6,482 bases of DNA, taken from contig JALVLL010000005.1 in assembly GCA_027027485.1 (NCBI GenBank), positions 1 through 6,482 of the forward strand. The letters run 5' to 3'. The stretch comes from Candidatus Bipolaricaulota bacterium (GTDB lineage: Bacteria > Bipolaricaulota > Bipolaricaulia > Bipolaricaulales > Bipolaricaulaceae). The stretch's first letter is position 1; every line of letters starts with the position of its first letter. Position numbers and translations under genes: made by a program. Below are positions 5,200 through 6,482 of this stretch, piece after piece. The notes beneath the pieces are model-generated. The model made no database searches. It had not been told where the DNA came from and saw nothing but the letters and a program-made list of their open reading frames with translations.

Positions 5200-5607
5200 C
5201 TAGGTCTCCGGTTCCCCGACCGTGATGAGGTCCCTGATCTTCTGCAGGGTCGCGGGGCCGATCCCCTTCACGTTAAGGAGATCCTCGACGCTCTTGAAGG
5301 GGCCGTGCTCCTCGCGGTAGGCGATGATGCGGCGGGCGAGCTCCGGCCCGATCCCGGGAAGCTCCTCCAGCTCCTCGGCGGTGGCGGTGTTTATGTTCAA
5401 GGGGCCTTCCACCACCAACTCCACCGGCGCTATGTTCAGCTCCAGCCTAACGGGCTTCGGCTCGGGGAATCTCGCGCGGGGATGGGGCGGGATGAGGCGT
5501 ATCCCTGCGTAGACGACCAAAAGGAAGCCGATCAGGGCGGCTATGAGGAACCTCGGCTCAAGGCGCGAGGAAAAGCTCCTGTATCTTCCTCTTTCCCCAC
5601 TTCTCAC
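5200..5607 (-). CDS. comEA: ComEA-type helix-hairpin-helix DNA-binding protein, membrane-anchored
   Basis: The 135-residue protein has a basic N-terminus (1-19), one hydrophobic membrane segment (about 20-39, FLIAALIGFLLVVYAG), a short linker (40-67), and a C-terminal double helix-hairpin-helix domain. That domain contains LNINTATAEELEELPGIGPE (70-89) and FKSVEDLLNVKGIGPATLQKI (104-124). ComEA binds incoming double-stranded DNA outside the membrane during natural transformation. The SLBB domain of longer ComEA proteins is absent, giving the short form. The start is GTG; no ATG exists in the N-terminal part, and GAGG sits a few bases upstream. It begins 50 bases inside the end of the preceding gene, so the two are probably coupled. 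No comEC is in the window, so a non-competence role remains possible. Confidence 0.88.
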   Translation of the reverse strand: MRSGERGRYRSFSSRLEPRFLIAALIGFLLVVYAGIRLIPPHPRARFPEPKPVRLELNIAPVELVVEGPLNINTATAEELEELPGIGPELARRIIAYREEHGPFKSVEDLLNVKGIGPATLQKIRDLITVGEPET

Positions 5608-6109
5608 GTTCCGTCCTCATCCTCTCGGGCCAGACCTTGTAGCGGGGCTTGGCGAACTTCAACTTCCAGGCCGAGAGGAAGACCTCGCCCAACTTGCGTC
5701 TGAACCCGGGATTGCCCTGGAGGAAGCCGGACTTCTCCCGGGCGAGACGTTCGAGCTCGGAAAGGTATATCTCGATCTCCCCGGCCTCGGAAAAGAGCCT
5801 CAGGGCCTCATCGGGCGAGCTCTCCAGGAGCTCGGAGGCCTTCCTGAAAAGCTCCCTCCTGCGGAGCTCCGCCTCCGCGGCCTCGCGCATCCTGCGCTCC
5901 TTCTCGCGGTACCAAGGGAGCTCCCAAACGGGAAAGGAGATGATCTCCCGGGGGCAGTTGTCGTCCCGCTCGGGGAAGGCCGAGGGATCAGAGGCGATCT
6001 TCCCGTGGAGGGCCAGGCAATCGGAACAGGTGTCGGGGGTCACGTTGGTGTAGTACTGGAAGAACCGCCTCCGGCCGAGGAGCCAATAGAGGAAAAGACG
6101 GAATTTCAT
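5558..6109 (-). CDS. Uncharacterised Cys-containing protein with a charged helical region
   Basis: I do not recognise a family with confidence in this 183-residue protein. The N-terminus has a short hydrophobic patch (LFLYWLLG, 5-12) followed by an Arg cluster. Then comes TNVTPDTCSDCLALHGKI (21-38) with a CxxC (C28, C31), His35 and a later Cys52 in DNCPRE, a possible metal site. Residues 65-127 are highly charged and helical (RRMREAAEAELRRREL), coiled-coil-like. The C-terminus is basic and Trp-containing. The CxxC-L-x-L-x-G block loosely resembles the C-terminal end of Mu gpF-type phage head proteins, but the rest does not, so this is a weak hint. The ATG at 6109 is preferred because further upstream the frame enters tRNA-Leu. 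It is only five bases after the tRNA and has no clear Shine-Dalgarno. Its 3' end overlaps comEA by 50 bases. Confidence 0.75.
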   Translation of the reverse strand: MKFRLFLYWLLGRRRFFQYYTNVTPDTCSDCLALHGKIASDPSAFPERDDNCPREIISFPVWELPWYREKERRMREAAEAELRRRELFRKASELLESSPDEALRLFSEAGEIEIYLSELERLAREKSGFLQGNPGFRRKLGEVFLSAWKLKFAKPRYKVWPERMRTEREKWGKRKIQELFLAP

Positions 6110-6114
6110 CTCAA

Positions 6115-6198
6115 TGCCGAGGGTGGGAGTCGAACCCACACGCCCTTACGGGCACGGGATTTTGAGTCCCGCGCGTCTGCCAATTCCGCCACCTCGGC
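6115..6198 (-). tRNA. tRNA-Leu(CAA)
   Basis: The acceptor GCCGAGG pairs perfectly with CCTCGGC. The anticodon arm is CGGGA-CTCAAAA-TCCCG with anticodon CAA (reads UUG). The long variable arm TGCCCGTAAGGGCGT is typical of class II tRNA-Leu. The T arm is GTGGG-TTCGACT-CCCAC and the discriminator A is the leucine identity base. The following bases are TTG, so CCA is not encoded. A good promoter lies just upstream and a protein gene begins five bases downstream. Confidence 0.96.
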
Positions 6199-6207
6199 GC
6201 CACAACA

Positions 6208-6236
6208 ATTATAACTTCCGGAAGGAGCCGTGTAAG
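6208..6236 (-). promoter_or_regulatory. Promoter of tRNA-Leu and the genes behind it
   Basis: On the minus strand CTTACA (6236-6231, four of six) and the perfect -10 TATAAT (6213-6208) are 17 bases apart. The expected start near 6201 is about three bases before the mature tRNA 5' end. This is the only visible promoter for tRNA-Leu, the uncharacterised protein and comEA. The right-hand mobile element begins about 15 bases upstream of the -35. Confidence 0.75.
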
Positions 6237-6268
6237 GGGTCCCACCAGTTGGGCCTGTTAAAAAATGA

Positions 6269-6327
6269 GGGGTTCTCCTTTCGGGGAAACTTTTGGTTGG
6301 AGGTGAAAACCATGAAAGGAGAACCCC
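6269..6327 (+). promoter_or_regulatory. Stem-loop enclosing the transposase ribosome binding site and start codon
   Basis: GGGGTTCTCCTTTC (6269-6282) and GAAAGGAGAACCCC (6314-6327) are perfect 14-bp inverted repeats, with a G-U pair able to extend the stem. The 31-base loop holds GGAGG (6299-6303) and AT of the start codon; the G of ATG is in the stem. In RNA, codons 1 to 6 would be partly or wholly paired. Some insertion sequences use such structures to keep readthrough transcripts from being translated. Confidence 0.7.
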
Positions 6328-6482
6328 GCATCAGTTTCAGGAAGCTCGGCCTCTTCCTCAAGTCCCGGGGGATTGTAACCAAAAACAGGGTCCCCCTGTG
6401 GGAGATAGCCCTGGGGCTCGTGCTCTACCAGCTGGGCTTGAGCCTCAGGAGGACGGCTTTGGTTTTGAGCCGGCTGGGGAAA
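6312..6482 (+). CDS. Probable transposase, N-terminal 57 residues only
   Basis: The frame starts at ATG 6312, eight bases after GGAGG, and is still open at the window edge. The visible protein begins MKGEPRISFRKLGLFLKSRG. It continues with a helix-turn-helix-like block, VPLWEIALGLVLYQLGLSLRRTALVLSRLG (27-56). That block resembles the pattern before the DDE domain in IS6/IS240-like transposases, where (I/L)AL-x-LY-x-x-GLS-x-R is followed by a second helix. The catalytic domain is not in view, so the family call is provisional. It is the only protein gene on the plus strand. The hairpin around its start suggests translational control. Confidence 0.6.
   Translation, partial: MKGEPRISFRKLGLFLKSRGIVTKNRVPLWEIALGLVLYQLGLSLRRTALVLSRLGK

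Larger units (their letters stand above)
6251..6482 (+). mobile_element. Left end of a probable insertion sequence, cut by the window edge
   Basis: The strand switches here, from minus-strand genes to a plus-strand transposase-like frame. A candidate left terminus GGGCCTGTTAAAAA starts at 6251. By memory it matches 10 of 14 positions of the IS26 end (GGCACTGTTGCAAA), hinting at the IS6 family. The right end and target duplication lie outside, so the boundary is a best guess. Confidence 0.5.

Noticed and set aside
5543..6214. 223-residue plus-strand open frame ending in tRNA-like text
   Set aside because: It is antisense to the uncharacterised gene and tRNA-Leu. The ending is only the tRNA T and anticodon arms read backwards.

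Overview
The window is GC-rich bacterial DNA (roughly 60-65% G+C by eye). Nearly all of it is coded on the minus strand, with standard stop codons, Shine-Dalgarno sites and short gaps. The lineage is uncertain. EF-Tu has a non-canonical switch I of a kind I recall from Planctomycetes-like sequences, and the EF-G paralogue is of the EF-G-2 type found in Thermus/Thermotoga-like bacteria. An uncultured, possibly thermophilic deep-branching bacterium fits (Bipolaricaulota/Acetothermia is one guess), but the sequence does not settle it.

Reading down the minus strand there are three transcription blocks. Block 1 (about 6236 to 5200): a near-consensus promoter drives tRNA-Leu(CAA). Five bases later follows an unrecognised small protein with a Cys-rich segment, whose 3' end overlaps a membrane-anchored ComEA-type helix-hairpin-helix DNA-binding protein. 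Block 2 (about 4837 to 1862): after a 425-bp spacer containing repeated TCCCCTGG motifs and a good sigma70-type promoter comes a tight three-gene cluster. It encodes an EF-G-like factor with a degenerate GTP-binding site, a CBS-pair protein and a YjbQ-family enzyme. Block 3 (about 1834 to 23): tRNA-Thr(UGU), tRNA-Tyr(GUA), tRNA-Thr(GGU), then tuf (EF-Tu) and rpmG (L33). This is the E. coli tufB-type order without tRNA-Gly, running off the left edge, where secE/nusG would be expected.

The right edge (about 6251 to 6482) is the only plus-strand coding part. It looks like the left end and first 57 codons of an insertion-sequence transposase, placed just upstream of the tRNA-Leu promoter. Its ribosome binding site and start codon lie within or beside a 14-bp perfect stem-loop.

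Blocks 2 and 3 are largely translation-related: elongation factor, tRNAs, ribosomal protein and a second EF-G-like factor. The most unusual items are the EF-G-like protein that has lost G3 and G4 residues, the divergent EF-Tu switch regions, the near-leaderless gene behind tRNA-Leu, the repeated 8-mer in the block 2 upstream region, and the transposase start-codon hairpin.
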